Positions 45,073 through 58,581 of a stretch of DNA of 64,000 nt are shown here, piece after piece. The DNA comes from Kudoa neothunni (Eukaryota; Cnidaria). The stretch lies in NCBI GenBank assembly GCA_964304625.1, contig OZ199839.1, positions 8,122,001 through 8,186,000 on the forward strand, given 5' to 3'. Position numbers and translations under genes: made by a program. The first letter of the stretch is position 1; every line of letters begins with the position of its first letter. The notes beneath the pieces were generated by a model that saw only the letters and a program-made list of their open reading frames with translations, did no database searches and was not told the origin of the DNA.

Positions 45073-47990
45073 ATGAAAGACTTTATCTACCTTTTAGGAA
45101 TTTGTACTTTTCTGTTGTGTAAATACACATATTACAAAAGAATGTTAATAATAACATATAGCCTACTTTTCACTTATATACACGCAAACTGCCCAGGAAG
45201 GTGCTCCAAATCCAGTCTCTACTGCAAACCCTTTAACTTACAAACTTGTAAAGGAAGCAGCTCAATTGAATGTTAAATTCATTCTAACTGGAAACGACTA
45301 TTCTAAGGGGAAAAATTGTCATATCAAAAAATCTAATGATGAAGACACGGATCTTGTTGAAATTAACCAATGCCCTGGTGATACTCGCAACGCAGATAAT
45401 ATCAACTGCGTTTGGACATGCTCAGGAAGTGAAAACAAACTAGGTTTTGACAAGTTTTCTCCGAGGACAAAGTATATTGTCGTTTTTTACGGATGCTAGC
45501 GCAGGAACTGCTGCAACAAAAAATAGTGGTGGGGCTGTATTTGGATTAGAGTTGCGTAATTAAAACATCTAATATATCCAGTAAATTTTCTCTAGCATTA
45601 TTGATAAATCCGCAAATTACAATAACTAAAACTGACAAAAAACTAAAACTTAACACTAAAACTTGTAAACCGGTGAAATGTCCCATAGTTTACAAGGATG
45701 TGAAGTATGCAGATGGAGTGGTTAAAAATACTTGCATCGAAAATATTGAAAGTGAAGTGGAGTTTAATTTGATGATTCCACATTATGAAATGAAATGTGA
45801 TAATTATCCCAGTTTCTATTACAAACTGCAAAATAAATACACTCTTTCAAGCTTTGATATTTATCAACCACAATATTACGTGACCTCTAGTTCGAGTGCT
45901 ACAACGAAGTATATGCTAAAGTTTACAAACAAATTTCCCTTCGAAATGTGTCTATTCAGTATAAGAGATCCGTTGGCAGAACTTGCAGATGGAAATACCG
46001 AAGACTACGAATCAAAATGTGGATCGGAAGGGAAAAAATGTCATGCACCCTGTAATAATATAGAACTGGAATACACGGCTTCCAAGTCTGTTGTTGAAAT
46101 ATTAATTCAAACTAGACACGTATCGTTGGCTAAAAGCGCCAACAAATATGATGGATATATTCAGAAAAAATTCGGTAATAAATGTATATTTGCGCATTTA
46201 TAATCTTTGTATAGTTGTCACGGAAACTACTGCTTCTACCCTATTATCGGCACATATACCTACTGGTGTTACATTAAATGTTCGGTTGTTTAAGCCAGAT
46301 GGTGCATCTAATTTTGAGAGTTGTACTGTAACTTATTATGAAGCAGATAAACCTAAACCTACTGCTCCTGGAAAGGCCAACTGTGGAAGTGCCAATACGG
46401 AATGTAGAAAGGACTGCACTGCTGCTCTAGAGATTTTGGAGCTAGGTAGTGGAAAACCATATATTCTTGAAATTGCGGCAGGAAACACCAATAATCTTTT
46501 TAACGGCTTAGTAGAACATATATTCTTTCGTACAGGTAATATAATAGAAGAAAATATTTTTTAAATAAATATATATATATATATAGCAAAGAAATCTGAT
46601 CCTACCTTTTCAACGACAAACCCGACCGTTAAGGATACAAATGCATCAATCAAAGCAATAGATGGAACTGAAACAATTACACATGAAGACAAGACTTGTG
46701 CTTACTATATAAGCCCTCATGGAAAAGATGTATATGTGTGTGCCGTATGCGAAGATAGTTATCCTTGCAGGGGTTTTTGTAAGGAGTCTCAAAAAATTAT
46801 AGGATTAATGCCTGGAACTGAATATGACCTAAAGGTTGTTGCACATAAGGATTATGGAGAAAAAGAATATAAAATTACAACGAGTATATAAATAATTGAT
46901 CTCGAATTATATATCTAATATTGTTCCAAGCTTTGTCAACGCTCACACTACAATCGGAATTTATAGAAAAGGGCTTCAAAGTGACAGGTGTACTTTCAAC
47001 ACCACATCCTACAGCTGTTTGTCAATATAAAGTAAAAGTAAAGAAAGGGCAAGAATCCGAATTGGTTTATCAATGCCCGCCACCAGCTTCTACAACAAAG
47101 ATTGGGACACCCTCTACAGTATCTAAACCTTCTAAAATAGCGATATCTAGGGCAACTAATGGACGGCAACCACAGAATGTGCCACCTTCAAATAAAAAAA
47201 CCGAGATCACTCCATGCACACAACCACCATTGTGCACTGATATTATATTCAAAGAAGGATACGAAGCAGACAAGGAATATGAAGTTTTAGTTACTGTTGT
47301 CGGTAGATCGGCAGAAACTACCATCAATATACCCATAAGTAATAAAAAATCTAATTTTAAATTAATTAAATTTTTAAATCATTAAAAATATGTACATTAA
47401 TTCTTATTATACTAAACTTTAATTTAGGCCCACAGTCCATCCCCACTAATAATCCAATCAAATTAACTGTGGTGTTTACAAGAGAAGGCGAAACCATAAA
47501 AGTTAAAACTTCTCTTCCTACAGGCGTTGATGAACAGTCGTTATGCAAATGGGAATTGAAAAATTGGGATGATTCATCCAAACCAATCGTCCAAAAATGC
47601 ATGGCAACTGGTGAACAAGGTTGTTCAGCTTTTCCATCATGCAAGGAATTTTCAATTTCAAATGTGGATAATACCAACAACTACCGTTTGATGTTGTATC
47701 ATAGTACGGATAACAATATCACTGGTTTTGTCGAAATCCAGAAAGGTATTTGAAAAAATGTTATTAGTCACCATTTCTCATTTTTGATTAGATGATGAAT
47801 CAAATAAATCCATGTAAAATAAAATTTTTGAATTCTTGTTTATTTATTTTAGGTCGAAAAATACAATGTACTTATTGACAATGATATCTTGTTAATCAAT
47901 TATTTTAGAATTATCGCTGTAGTAGTTCCAGTGCTCATCATTGTTGTTGGTGTGGGATTCTATTTCGGATACTGGAAGAATAAAAACTAG
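45073..47990 (+). CDS. Type F cysteine-rich FN3-like membrane receptor, copy 2 (one indel)
   Basis: Exons: 45073-45118, 45162-45555, 45596-46174, 46215-46535, 46587-46883, 46931-47338, 47428-47745, microexons 47792-47813 and 47853-47867, last exon 47909-47990. Same architecture as the copy at 20697-23590: signal peptide MKDFIYLLGICTFLL, six module exons in phase 1-1, hinge from two microexons, helix plus KNKN tail. Exon 2 has six T near 45487 where five keep frame; with five the FN3-like strand reads TKYIVVFTDAS and the frame stays open to the end. Exon 3 carries a longer loop before its CHAPC motif (45962-46085) than the other copy. From 46931 to the 3' flank it is almost identical to the other copy, introns included, while exons 1-4 are diverged. 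Function inferred as for copy 1. Confidence 0.75.
46566..46585 (+). repeat. TA microsatellite abutting a splice acceptor
   Basis: A run of TA dinucleotides fills the 3' half of the 51-base intron between exons 4 and 5 of the gene at 45073-47990 and runs directly into the acceptor AG at 46585-46586. The two other F-type copies have shorter TA-rich ends here. Confidence 0.85.
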
Positions 47991-49877
47991 ATTTTTATTT
48001 TAGAAGAATGCTCTCACAAATGGCCGTTCAATTTAGCGATAGTATTCATACCATAACATAAATATTAGTTATCTATTAGATTTCTTCATTCATTACTATT
48101 AAGAACATAATTATTTAGTTTCACGCATATTTTTTTAAATGTATTTCTTTCTTTATTTGATATTATTTTATATGGGAGAATTAATATTATTTTATCAACA
48201 TTCGAATAATTATATTTAAATGTAATAATAAATTTTTTCTATGAATGGATTGTTTTATTTGAAAAAAAGTTGAAAATCATTATACCAGTTAAAAGTACCC
48301 ATATTTAATCTTCAAAGTAATTTTGTGAAATTTCAAAATATTTATGTTCTTTAAATTAGGCGATAATATGTTTACAAAGTCGTAATAATTGATACAATGG
48401 AACCAACAGTTTATGGGCTAATATAAAATCTTTTTATTATTATTTAAAATTCAAATGCTGTATTAAATATATATTTTTAAGTGGTACACGTGTGTCATCA
48501 AATAACTAAGTAGGTATATTTATCAATATAAACGCTCTCAATTGATTTTTAAGTTTCTGGATAAATTCTTTAGTTAGAGACATTTTTAGATTTGGGATAA
48601 CTTTAAAACCTAATTAAAAATTAATATTTTGTTTATTCATTCAAAAGAAAACTAAGTAATTATATCACATATTTTATATAACCTACATGAATCATTCAAC
48701 GCATTATCGATATACATTATTAACTTATTTTACTCTTCAAAATTAATCTCTTAGTTTGCACACAAACGAAATCTAAAAAATTAAATTTCAGTGACTTTCT
48801 CCACAATATGATTTCAACTGATAAAATATCTTATAAAATATTTCCTATTTTAATATCAGAAAAGTTTATTAAGAAAACAAATTGGCAAGAAAAAAAGTTT
48901 TCTCATCACTTTCTCCATTTTCTATGTAAAATAGGGAACATTTGTATTTTTATTTAATTGTAACTAATTTAAATTTTATATAAAGAGAACTTCCGTTGAA
49001 GATACACATTCATTGTTTTGTAAGTAAACAAAATATTCATTAGTTTCGGAAACTTTTAATGAAATGGAATTATTTGGATTCCTTTAAAATATTCGGTTAC
49101 AAAATTCCAAATTTTTTCATTTTTTAAAATTGACCCAAGATTTCAATGGATCATGGGGTTGCAAATTTTAAAAAAATCAAGTTTAATGTGGATTTTTAAT
49201 TTTAGTCCTTCATTATAATTAAAAATGAATTAACTACCTTATTGAAGTAAATCTTTATAGTTCGTTTTTCGACAAATTTTGTTCAACCATAACGTGTTTC
49301 ATCAAAACAAGAATGAGTATTTAGATTAAAATTTATATTCTTCGTTATTTAGGGTATTTATTGTTCATTTAAAATGAACCAAAAATTATTTTTGCTTTCA
49401 TTTTTATAAACCATTACAGTCATAAAGGTATTCAAATTTAATTAGTAGGATATTTTATTGGCTCATCTAATGAAAATAAAATTGCATTATTTCATACTAA
49501 TTTCTATTTAAATTAAAAGCTATTTTAAACTACACCTTGTAAATATAATCACAAAAAGATACACTTCATGACTAACAATATAGTTACCCAAAGATTAACA
49601 ATTTTTGAAGGAAAACGTTCAGCTTTTTTAAAATTGTGACATTTATGTTTAATAATTATAGCTTCATGTATTTGTTTTACGGTCTTTGTTGGACTAGGAT
49701 TAGATCACATTAAATAATTCTTAGATTGTCTAGAATTTTTTCGCACTTAAACACATTTTAATCGAATACACCATCAAATGATATTGAGTTATCTATAACT
49801 TTTCGGTGTTACTTATGATTCTCATAGAATTGAGAGTGTAAAACTGAGAAAAAACATTGAATAAACAATTTTTAATT
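47991..49877. repeat. Duplicated 3' flank of type F gene, second copy
   Basis: Nearly identical to 23591-24300 in the first 700 bases, then about 90 percent or less similar up to about 25510. Similarity stops at 49877 where transposon sequence begins. No gene seen. Confidence 0.75.
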
Positions 49878-49890
49878 AACCCTCTAAGGG

Positions 49891-52193
49891 GCTTGGGGTT
49901 CTTAACCTTTTGGGAGTCGCTGAATCACTGCTACCCTATAGCACGCCTCGTCGAACCCCCTAACATAAAATTTTTTAAAATTTAAATAAAATGGATTATA
50001 ATTTGATCAATATTTGGCACATCTTAAAAATTGCAAAATATACCAATAAAAATAATTTAAAGTGCATTAGTGCGATTTTTGTTCTTGTTATTTTTCAACC
50101 AATTCCGCAATACGAGGCAAAATGTTGGAGAGAGCAATTCGCATATCGCTTTAACAGAAAAGCTTATTTCTTAACTTACTTTTTATGGTGACCAATCTTG
50201 AAAATGATTGTTTGCAAAGGTAAGTTGTTACGAAAGGAATAAAAATTTCCAAAGCTTTCTTCGAAATTGTAGAATATTTCTCCATTTGATTTATCCAAAA
50301 GATTGGTGGTGAAACTTTGTCGAAAAGTTGTTTTTAAATTATGTTGTGTTGAAGTTCGATAAGTTCATCAAGGTATTTATTATTGGCATCCTCAGCTGAA
50401 TTATCGAAGCTAAATGACTGCTTCGCCCAGTCGGGAATGAATTTTTAGAAGGGAAACTGCCATCGAGTGAGTTAGAAAGTTCTTCTAAATGTGCAGCAAT
50501 TAGTTCCTTTAATTCAAAAGGTAAAATGATCAATTCGTTATCACCGCCATTAATATTACAAATATCGTCTAAACGTGGAAAGTTTGCATAATTGTTGACC
50601 ATTATTCTTCGGTTGTATAAAGATAATTTTATTTGGAATGCATTAAGATACCCCTCTGCCTCAATGATGTTGACTCCATTTCCTCGCATCTGCAGGTTCA
50701 AAGAATTTACGGAATCAAAAATATCAGCCATGTATGCCAACAGAAGGGTAAATTCCGAATTAACTGAAACATTGAGCATGGCAATGGTTACACTCCAGCA
50801 AAAATATATCTATTTCCTCTCGCAGGGTAAAAACGCGGTTTAATACTTTTCCTCCAGACAGCCACCTCACATTTGAATAAAACAATAGTATTTCAAATTC
50901 AGAATCCATTTCGTTGCACAAATATTTGAAGATTCAATGATTCAAAGCACTACGTCTCAAAAAATTTAGTCAATTGATAACGATTTCCAACACTTCTGCC
51001 AGCCTAAGAGGCATATCCTTTGTTGCTAATGTATATCTATGTAAAATGCATTGCGTAACAATAATATGAGGTGCATCTGCTTTCACAAGAACACAAAAAC
51101 CAGAGTTACGCCCCAGCATAGTTGGGGCACCATTAGTACAAATAGAAGAAACCATATTCCATGGAAGTCCATTGTCTTCGAAAAACTCATCGACGACTTT
51201 CTTGGCATCTAATGCGTTGGTAGTTGTTGTTAAAGGTTTGCAAAAAAGAATATCTTCAACTATCACACCATTTTTCAAATATCTAACAAACGAAACCAAT
51301 TGACTTAGGTTTGAGATAGTAGTTTCATCGAATTGTGTACTAAACTTTGCTTTACTTGAAATTAGATCAGAAATTAATTGGTCCAAAATGTCTTTACTCA
51401 TATCATCAATTCTTTTTTCAACGGTATCATTTGACAAAGGAATTTGTGCTAATTTTTTTCTGCAATACTTCCCAATAAATATTCGCCATCTTCAACGCGA
51501 CAGGTTTAACGAGCGTTTCACCAATATTGTGAGGTTTACCTTGTTTGCCAATGAGATATGAAACTTCGTATTCTGTTGTTAAGATAGGCTTATCAATATT
51601 AACAAATCCAAAATTTTGTAACGTAGTTCTTTCATCCTATCTTGCTCTCTTTACTTCAAGTTCGGAGAGAGTCATATTCCTATATGCAGAGTCTCCACGA
51701 AAATTTGTGAAATGCTCCTTTAGTTTCGCCGGTACCTAACTAGAATTACTTAACTTCGAGTTGCATATCAAGCCAAGAGGTCGTTGAATACCATTAAGAT
51801 CCGTAACATAGGTAAACTCGAACTGTACAAAATCATTTGACCACTTTCTTTTTTTGTTAAACATTCAACGAGCCAATATTTATTTCCAGTAACCCTCACA
51901 AAATTAGTAAGCAAATAACACTGCCGCGCAGTAAACTCTGTAACCCGTTATACGTGATTCTACTAATCAGATAAATCGAAAAGAATTTCAAATGCTCGAA
52001 TAATAATTGTGAAAAATTATCAATAATTTTTTAATTGATCAATATTATCTTTTTAATAAAAAGCTTCTAATTAGGATTATAAATACAACCAATAGAAGGT
52101 TTATTTAAAATATTAAAATTATAAAGTATATTAATCCTAGATTTGATCTAAAATTTGGAAGTTCTTCTCCGAACCCAGGTTAAGAACCACTGG
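49891..52193 (-). mobile_element. hAT transposon (ZBED/SCAND3-like transposase), broken
   Basis: Ends cttggggttcttaacc and, inverted, ccagtggttcttaacc, with diverged 8-base flanks TCTAAGGG (49883-49890) and TCTAGATG (52194-52201). On the minus strand 50970-51437 codes FSTQFDETTISNLSQLVSFV, then ICTNGAPTMLGRNSGF and TQCILHRYTLATKDMP, the first two catalytic regions of the hAT group that includes ZBED5 and SCAND3. 50339-50779 codes the following helical region (LLAYMADIFDSVNSLNLQMR). Frames are separated by stops and a frameshift, and the N-terminal BED zinc finger region is not readable. Confidence 0.8.
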
Positions 52194-52201
52194 TCTAGAT
52201 G

Positions 52202-55200
52202 TTTATTTGGCTCTTTTACCAATCACTTTATTCCTATGTCTTTTCAGTATTCTCTCGCCATGTTTAATTACAAGAATCATTTTGCCAATTCTACCAATAA
52301 CGTTAGCTTTTAGACAGCGGGCCCGCTTTTGCTAAAATTCTTTATGTATCAGGGTGTGTTGGTCTCTGGTTATTCTCACTTGTGGTATGTCTGGTAGGAG
52401 ATAACGCAGCCCTATGTGCGCCTTTTGGGCCCTACCATGTAGTATTTCGGAAGGAGATTTTCCCTCTATGAAAGGTATAGTTCTGCAGGTATATAACAGT
52501 TTGATCATCGCTTTTGGTATGCTGTTCCGGTCATACAATATTTTAGAAAAATTACTTTTGAAGGAACGTACGAATCGTTATGCTTCACCATTCGACTGGG
52601 GGTGAAATGATGCCGTCAGTAGATGTTCAATGTTGTTACGTTCACAGAACCTTTTGAAGGTATTGGATGTGAATGTCGTCCCGTTATCGCTAACGATGGT
52701 GTCTGGGATTCTCTCCTGCGATAAGATTGCTTCTAGTGCGTCTTTGGTTATTGTGGAATTAGCAACGGAGATTCTAACCAAAAATGGATATTTGCCGTAC
52801 GCGTCCACAACAATTAGCCAGTAGTTTCCATAAAAAGGACCAGCGTAATCAATGTGGATTCTTTCCCAAGGTTTACTTGGCTTGGGCCAACATTGGAATA
52901 CTTTCGGAGGGTCCGAAGCATTTTCCTGGCATATTTTGCAACTTGAAACGTACGCTATTATGTCATCGTTCATTCCGGACCAAAAATAGTGTTTCGGGGC
53001 TAGTTTCTTTATTTTTACTATATCCCAGTACCCTTGGTGTAACATAGCTAGGATTGTTGGGCGGAGTTGCTAGAGTATGATGATTCTATTGCTATCCTTT
53101 TGCAGGATTAGTACGCCATCGTCATGAGTTACGTCATTTTGTAATCGATAGTAATTTCTTAGTTCCTCGTGTTGTATACTTGAAAAGTTTGGCTAGCCAT
53201 TGTCAGTATATTTCAACAGTAATGAGAGAATTCCGTCGTTTGCCGTATTTCTTTTAATCACTTCTAGATTCATTGGATCTTCGGTTAACGTTTCGTAGAC
53301 ATTGTTGACTTTGATAAATATTTCATCGTTGTCAAAGTTGTTATCGTCTCCACACGGTAATCTAGAAAGTGCATTCGCGTTGCTGTGTTCCTTAGTGTTC
53401 TTGTACTTTATGTCGTAGTTAAATTGTTCGAAGTACAATACCCATCGAAGTAGTTTTTAGATGGCTACTTCTGGAAGATTGCTTCCAGAGTTGAAGATTG
53501 AGAGTAGTGGTTTATGATCTGATATTAAGGTGAAATTTCTCCCATAGACATACTGGAAAAATTTCTTTATTCCGTATATGATTGAGAGTGCTTCTTTTTC
53601 TATTTGGTTGTATTTGACTTGGCTTTCAGTCAACGTCTTGGACGCGAATACAATCGGCATTTCGATACCATCATTTACATGAAGTAATACCGCACCTATA
53701 CCATACTTGGATGCATCGGTGACCAGTATTGATAGAAGATCGGGGTTACAATGCACCAACCTTGATGAGTTGATGACTGCTTGCTTGATATCGACGAATG
53801 CTCTTTGTTCTACTTTTTTCCATCTGAAATTGGTGTCAGTTCTTTTCAACATATTCAGAGGTCGAGAAACATCGCAAAACATACGTATAAATTTATTATT
53901 GTAGTATATATTGCCTACAAATGACTTCAATTCTTTAAGGTCTTTAGAAGGAGACAACTTTCATAGAGTCTTCGGATGGTCTTATCCCATATTTTGAAAC
54001 CTTGTGTCCTAAGTAAGTTACTTCCTGTTGGAACAATTTGAATTTCTTCGACGAGCATCTGAGGTTAAACTCTCGGATTCTGCAGAACAGTTCCCTAAGA
54101 TTTCTCGTGTGTTCAGAAATGGTATCTTCTGAGACTAATATAACGTCTAGGCACGTCACAACATTAGGAAGACACCGAATGAGTTGCTCGGCCAATCTCT
54201 GGAATTGAGCAGGCGCTGACGCCACTCCGAATGACATCCTATTGTACTGATATAAACCAAAGGGTGTATTTATGACGCAACATTTAGCACTGTCGTATTT
54301 CAATTTCACCTGAAAATAGGCGTCGCTCAGATCTATGATGGAATAGTATTGCGAACCATCAATTGCATTGAACAGTGTTTCAGCTTTTGGAATGGGATGT
54401 GAGTCCACGATCAGTTGTGAGTCTAGAATTTTAAAATCACCACATATCCTCACTGAGTCATCTCCCTTCTTCACGACGACAATGGGACCTGCCTATTCAC
54501 TAGTAACAATGTCGTTTGACATCAATCTTTCTCTCTCATTCTTTACTCTCGACATTAAGCTATAGGGTATTGGTCGACATTTCATAAATGATGGTTTCGC
54601 ATCATGTTTGAACGTTAGCGATGCCTCAAATTTTGAGCGGAAACCTATCACTTTGTCAAATATATCTTTAAATTCGGTCGTTAGCGGTTTGACGACACTA
54701 GGTATATTTGAGGTTTCGACCAAGTTAACGTCAATGGGTTTGCAGTTAGGGTTTTCACCTTCACGGTGGTTTAGTTGAATTTTCAGTTTTCTAATTAGGT
54801 TCAATCCAAGCAAGTTTTCAGCGTTTTCGGATTTTGCCACCAAAAATGTAACATTGGTTTTGACATTATTGTGCTCCATTTCCACATGAGTTTGTCCAAT
54901 AAGGGGGTTGGTATTCAACTATATGCTTGTAATTTAGCCTTTGTTACGGAAAACTTAACATTTTTGATGTTGTAACGAGATCTGGTGTTTATTATTGATT
55001 TTTCAGCTCCAGTATCAATTTGGAACTCAGTCAGAGTTCCGTTTAGTAGCACTGAGATTATCATTTTGTTACGGTCTCTATTAACGAATGGGTTTATTGT
55101 ATACACCTTTTGTGTCACCGATTGTGTTTTTTGTTCATCTGTAGATAGGCATACATCGGCAAGATGACCTCTCCTGTTGCATTTTTGGCACAGAGAGTTT

Positions 55201-56183
55201 CAGAATCTACATTTAGTCCTGTTGTGGTTGATGTAACAACGTTTACATGATCTTGCTTTGTTAGAACGGTGTGATTCTTTTTTTATAGCTCTTGAGGCTC
55301 TATTTTTTGTTGTAAAATGGAGGCATTTTGTGTACTTGAAAAGAACCTCCCACTTTATCATCTTTAATTACAGATGATGCTAGAACTGACGCTTCGTACG
55401 TTTCAGCAATTCTAATTATTTCCTCCAAGGTAAGGTTTTCCATCCTTAGGACAGCATTTCGTACAAACTCATCGAGTGTATTGATGATGATCATATCTCG
55501 TATCGCCTTTCCGTGTATCCAACATTTCACTTTTCGTTGTCACATTCGAATTTACATCGTTTAGCTTTTCCTCGAAGCTCGTTTCCCCGTTCAATATAGG
55601 AATGGTCTTGCTTCTTGGCTGTTTTTCTAAATTCCATGAGTGCTACTAGGGGATGAGATTCTTTATTCCAATACCTTGTGAGAGCCAGGGTGATAGCGTC
55701 GTATTCCTCCTCTAACATGTTCCTTTTGGAGTCCAACTTTGGGAGCAGCTCGTATGTTTCCTGGCCAGACCACGCCAAGAATAATGATCGTTTGTGTGTA
55801 GCCTCGATCACTCTATATGCAGCAAAGCGTTGCTCTAATCTTCCAAAGTAGGTTGACCAATCTTCTTTCAAGTTGAAACTAGGGAGACTCGGAACATTCG
55901 AGTTATGAGTCGTCTTACTTTTGTCGGCGGTGATGATGAGTTTCATCATTTTTTCGACGAGCCTTTCATGGCTTCGTTGGTTTTCCTCGTTTAGTTCGAG
56001 TAGTAATTGTTGTAAATCCGTTTTTATCACTTTTTCAATCTCAATAATCTGCCCAGCACGCCACTGTTATGTATGCTGATAGAGACACATTTCTTACAAT
56101 AATAATAATATCGATTAAGGACTAATTACGTAAATATAATGGCGTAAATTATTGTGGGAGTAGGATTAGATTAATCCTCAACA
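52202..56183 (-). mobile_element. Ty3/Gypsy LTR retrotransposon, one LTR seen, broken
   Basis: Minus-strand element. The 5' LTR is at 56065-56183 (starts TGTTGAGG, ends ATAACA when read on the minus strand), followed by a primer-binding-like TGGCGTGCTGGGC. Internal parts from high to low coordinate: gag (about 55300-56030), protease (about 54915-55118), reverse transcriptase (about 53944-54920), RNase H (about 53190-53957), integrase (about 52330-53045). I see no 3' LTR; the lower end adjoins the hAT at 49891-52193. It carries several breaks and is a fossil of a lineage different from the Gypsy at 37650-41540. Without a second LTR its age cannot be judged. Confidence 0.8.
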
Positions 56184-58439
56184 GAAGGTTAACCCCATAA
56201 AAAAGATTTATTTATTTATTACAATTTTTTAGCACATTGATAAAATATTCTTAAAATTTTTAAGGTCCTTGAGATTTAATTTCGAAAAAGAATTATCATA
56301 AAATGTACAATAATTCAGGGATATTGCGTAGCAGGGTCACTACCCAATTTTGTTATTTATTAGAATAAACACTTAAAAATGTTTAATGAACCAAAATTAT
56401 TATTAAAAATATGGTCTAGTTTCAGAGGAAATTTGGCTGCATGTTTACTGCGCACTAAAAATCCCCCAATTAAATCCAACGACATGGTTAGTACGCAGCT
56501 GAGAATTCTTAAAAAGTATCGATATTTAGATTATTAAGTTAGAATAATAAGATATTATGATAAAATTAAAAAAAATCAGTGGTTCAATAGCCAAAACTGT
56601 TGGGAATTTGAATTAAAATCAATATCCTCCTTAGACTGCATACTATTAAAAAAGAATAGTATTCGGAAAGATTGTAACACTGGGCGCCTAGAATACAGCA
56701 GGGAAGCCTTAAGAAAAGATAATTTTAACATTTTAGATTCTTAGGTTAATGAGTGGATTGACCTAATGAGATCACTTAATATCGAACTCTCTCAGGACGA
56801 TGTAATTAAAAAGACCTACGATTATTCATATGAAATTAAAAACACAATCTCTATGGTTTTTGAATGTTGGTTTTAAGGATTTTCTTCAAGAGTTGGACTA
56901 AAAATAACAAATTCATAGATGAATCCAAGAGTGTTGTTCTTTAAATAGTTTCCTCTCTGAGCGATCAATTGTTAAAGTTGATCGAAAAACTATGATCAAC
57001 AAGATATTTCTGATCTGGATGAAACTGGACTATTTTACCAGAAAAGAAAAGGTAAAATATCACTTAAATTTACATTTCTATGTGTAATTTAATGTATGGT
57101 TAAGCATTTAAAATGGTGGAAAACTTGAGCGGTTATAAAATATTCAACGAGGGAATAACAATTGTTACGATCTATTCGATGCTAGAAAAAAAGACAAATT
57201 AATAATTCACCATCATGAAACACCTTGGTGCTTCCGTAAAATAAAAGACCTTCCACTTGTCTATTAGGCTAAAATTAAGACTTTATTTTTTCAAAATATC
57301 TGACGCAATAAAAGCATGAACTTTCTTAGAGGAGGAGAAAAATAATATGATTTGGGAAAAATTTCCCAACTCACCAAACGTTAAGTTTTTCAAATATTCG
57401 ACTCTGTTTTTCCACTCCAAAATCAACAAACCTACCGCAACTATTAAATCAAAGATCTATTAACAATTTTAATTACATTTAAAAAAATCTCTCGACGAAC
57501 TATTATATCAATAAATTTGCTGTTAATTCCATTAATGTTTTTGATGATAATTTAATTAACGATCCTTCAGATTTACTTGAAGATAAGTACATGATGAAAG
57601 ATGTGTAGAAATTCATGGGTGAAGAAACAATCAGAAGCTTTTTTAAAAAAATCATTCTTTTTGATAACTATGGATCAGAGGGTATTATCCTTTCGATTGG
57701 AAGTAATTTCCCAGAAAATCGATCTGAACATTGTGTTATTGAAGAAGAGATTATTTCAGTTAGGGGTTCGGAAGAAAGATGTGTTAATAAATAATGAAGT
57801 CGATGCAAGGAATGAATTATTTACTGATGAAAATGATGAAAAAACGGGAATTATTTGTTTCATCAATTAAGTCAGTGAGCGTTTAAATAAATTAAGAAAA
57901 AATATTTTTGCTCATGGCTTATCTATGTTGGAAAATTCAACAAAATTGAACGTATTCGTCTGTATAATAAAACATGGTTCGAAAAGAATGCTAAAATAAT
58001 TGACTATCTAAAAAATCTGTATATTTTCGAATTATTACAGTTTATTTATTTTATATTCGCTGATTTGTTCGTTTAATATTAAACCTTTCTAAATATTTAC
58101 AGGTTATCATTAATATTGTAAAGCAAATGTAATTGTTACATACAAAATACGACAGCGCGCCATTATTAAACACCTGTTATAATGTGCGCGCGAACATTTA
58201 TGGATGCTGCCTATTTCAGGGTTACTACGCACCTAAAAGCTTTGTCCCAACAAAATTCGTAGTATTCCATCACTACTGTAGTTATGCTTATTTTCCTCAT
58301 AAATAACTCTATTTTTCATTTTTAAGAAAAGAAATAGTACAAAACTAATGTAATTTATTAAATCTTATGTGATGCTAGTTTTATTATCTTTATTCAAATG
58401 GCACAAATATTTGATAATATATTAAAATTTACTATTGTA
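56184..58439 (+). mobile_element. Tigger/pogo-type transposase relic in AT-rich DNA
   Basis: About 57009-57056 reads QQDISDLDETGLFYQKRKGK, the first catalytic Asp region of Tigger/pogo transposases. A downstream segment near 57355-57445 reads PNSPNVKFFKYSTLFFHSK. Coding-like pieces run from about 56400 to 58050 with many stops. Terminal repeats were not found. 58140-58210 contains GC-rich cgcgc motifs like those near 5320-5480. Confidence 0.5.
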
Positions 58440-58581
58440 ATTTAAGCGTGTTTTTATATAAAATGCAATAAATACTTTTAACCGATTTATATCATTTTAA
58501 CACAAACATAAATTTCATTATAAGCTAATTAAACTAAAAATTCAAATAATGTTATTATCCAATGGAAAAATGAGATACAAT

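Noticed and set aside
57601-57870. 89-codon plus-strand frame
   Set aside because: Fragment within the decayed Tigger relic; not a separate gene.
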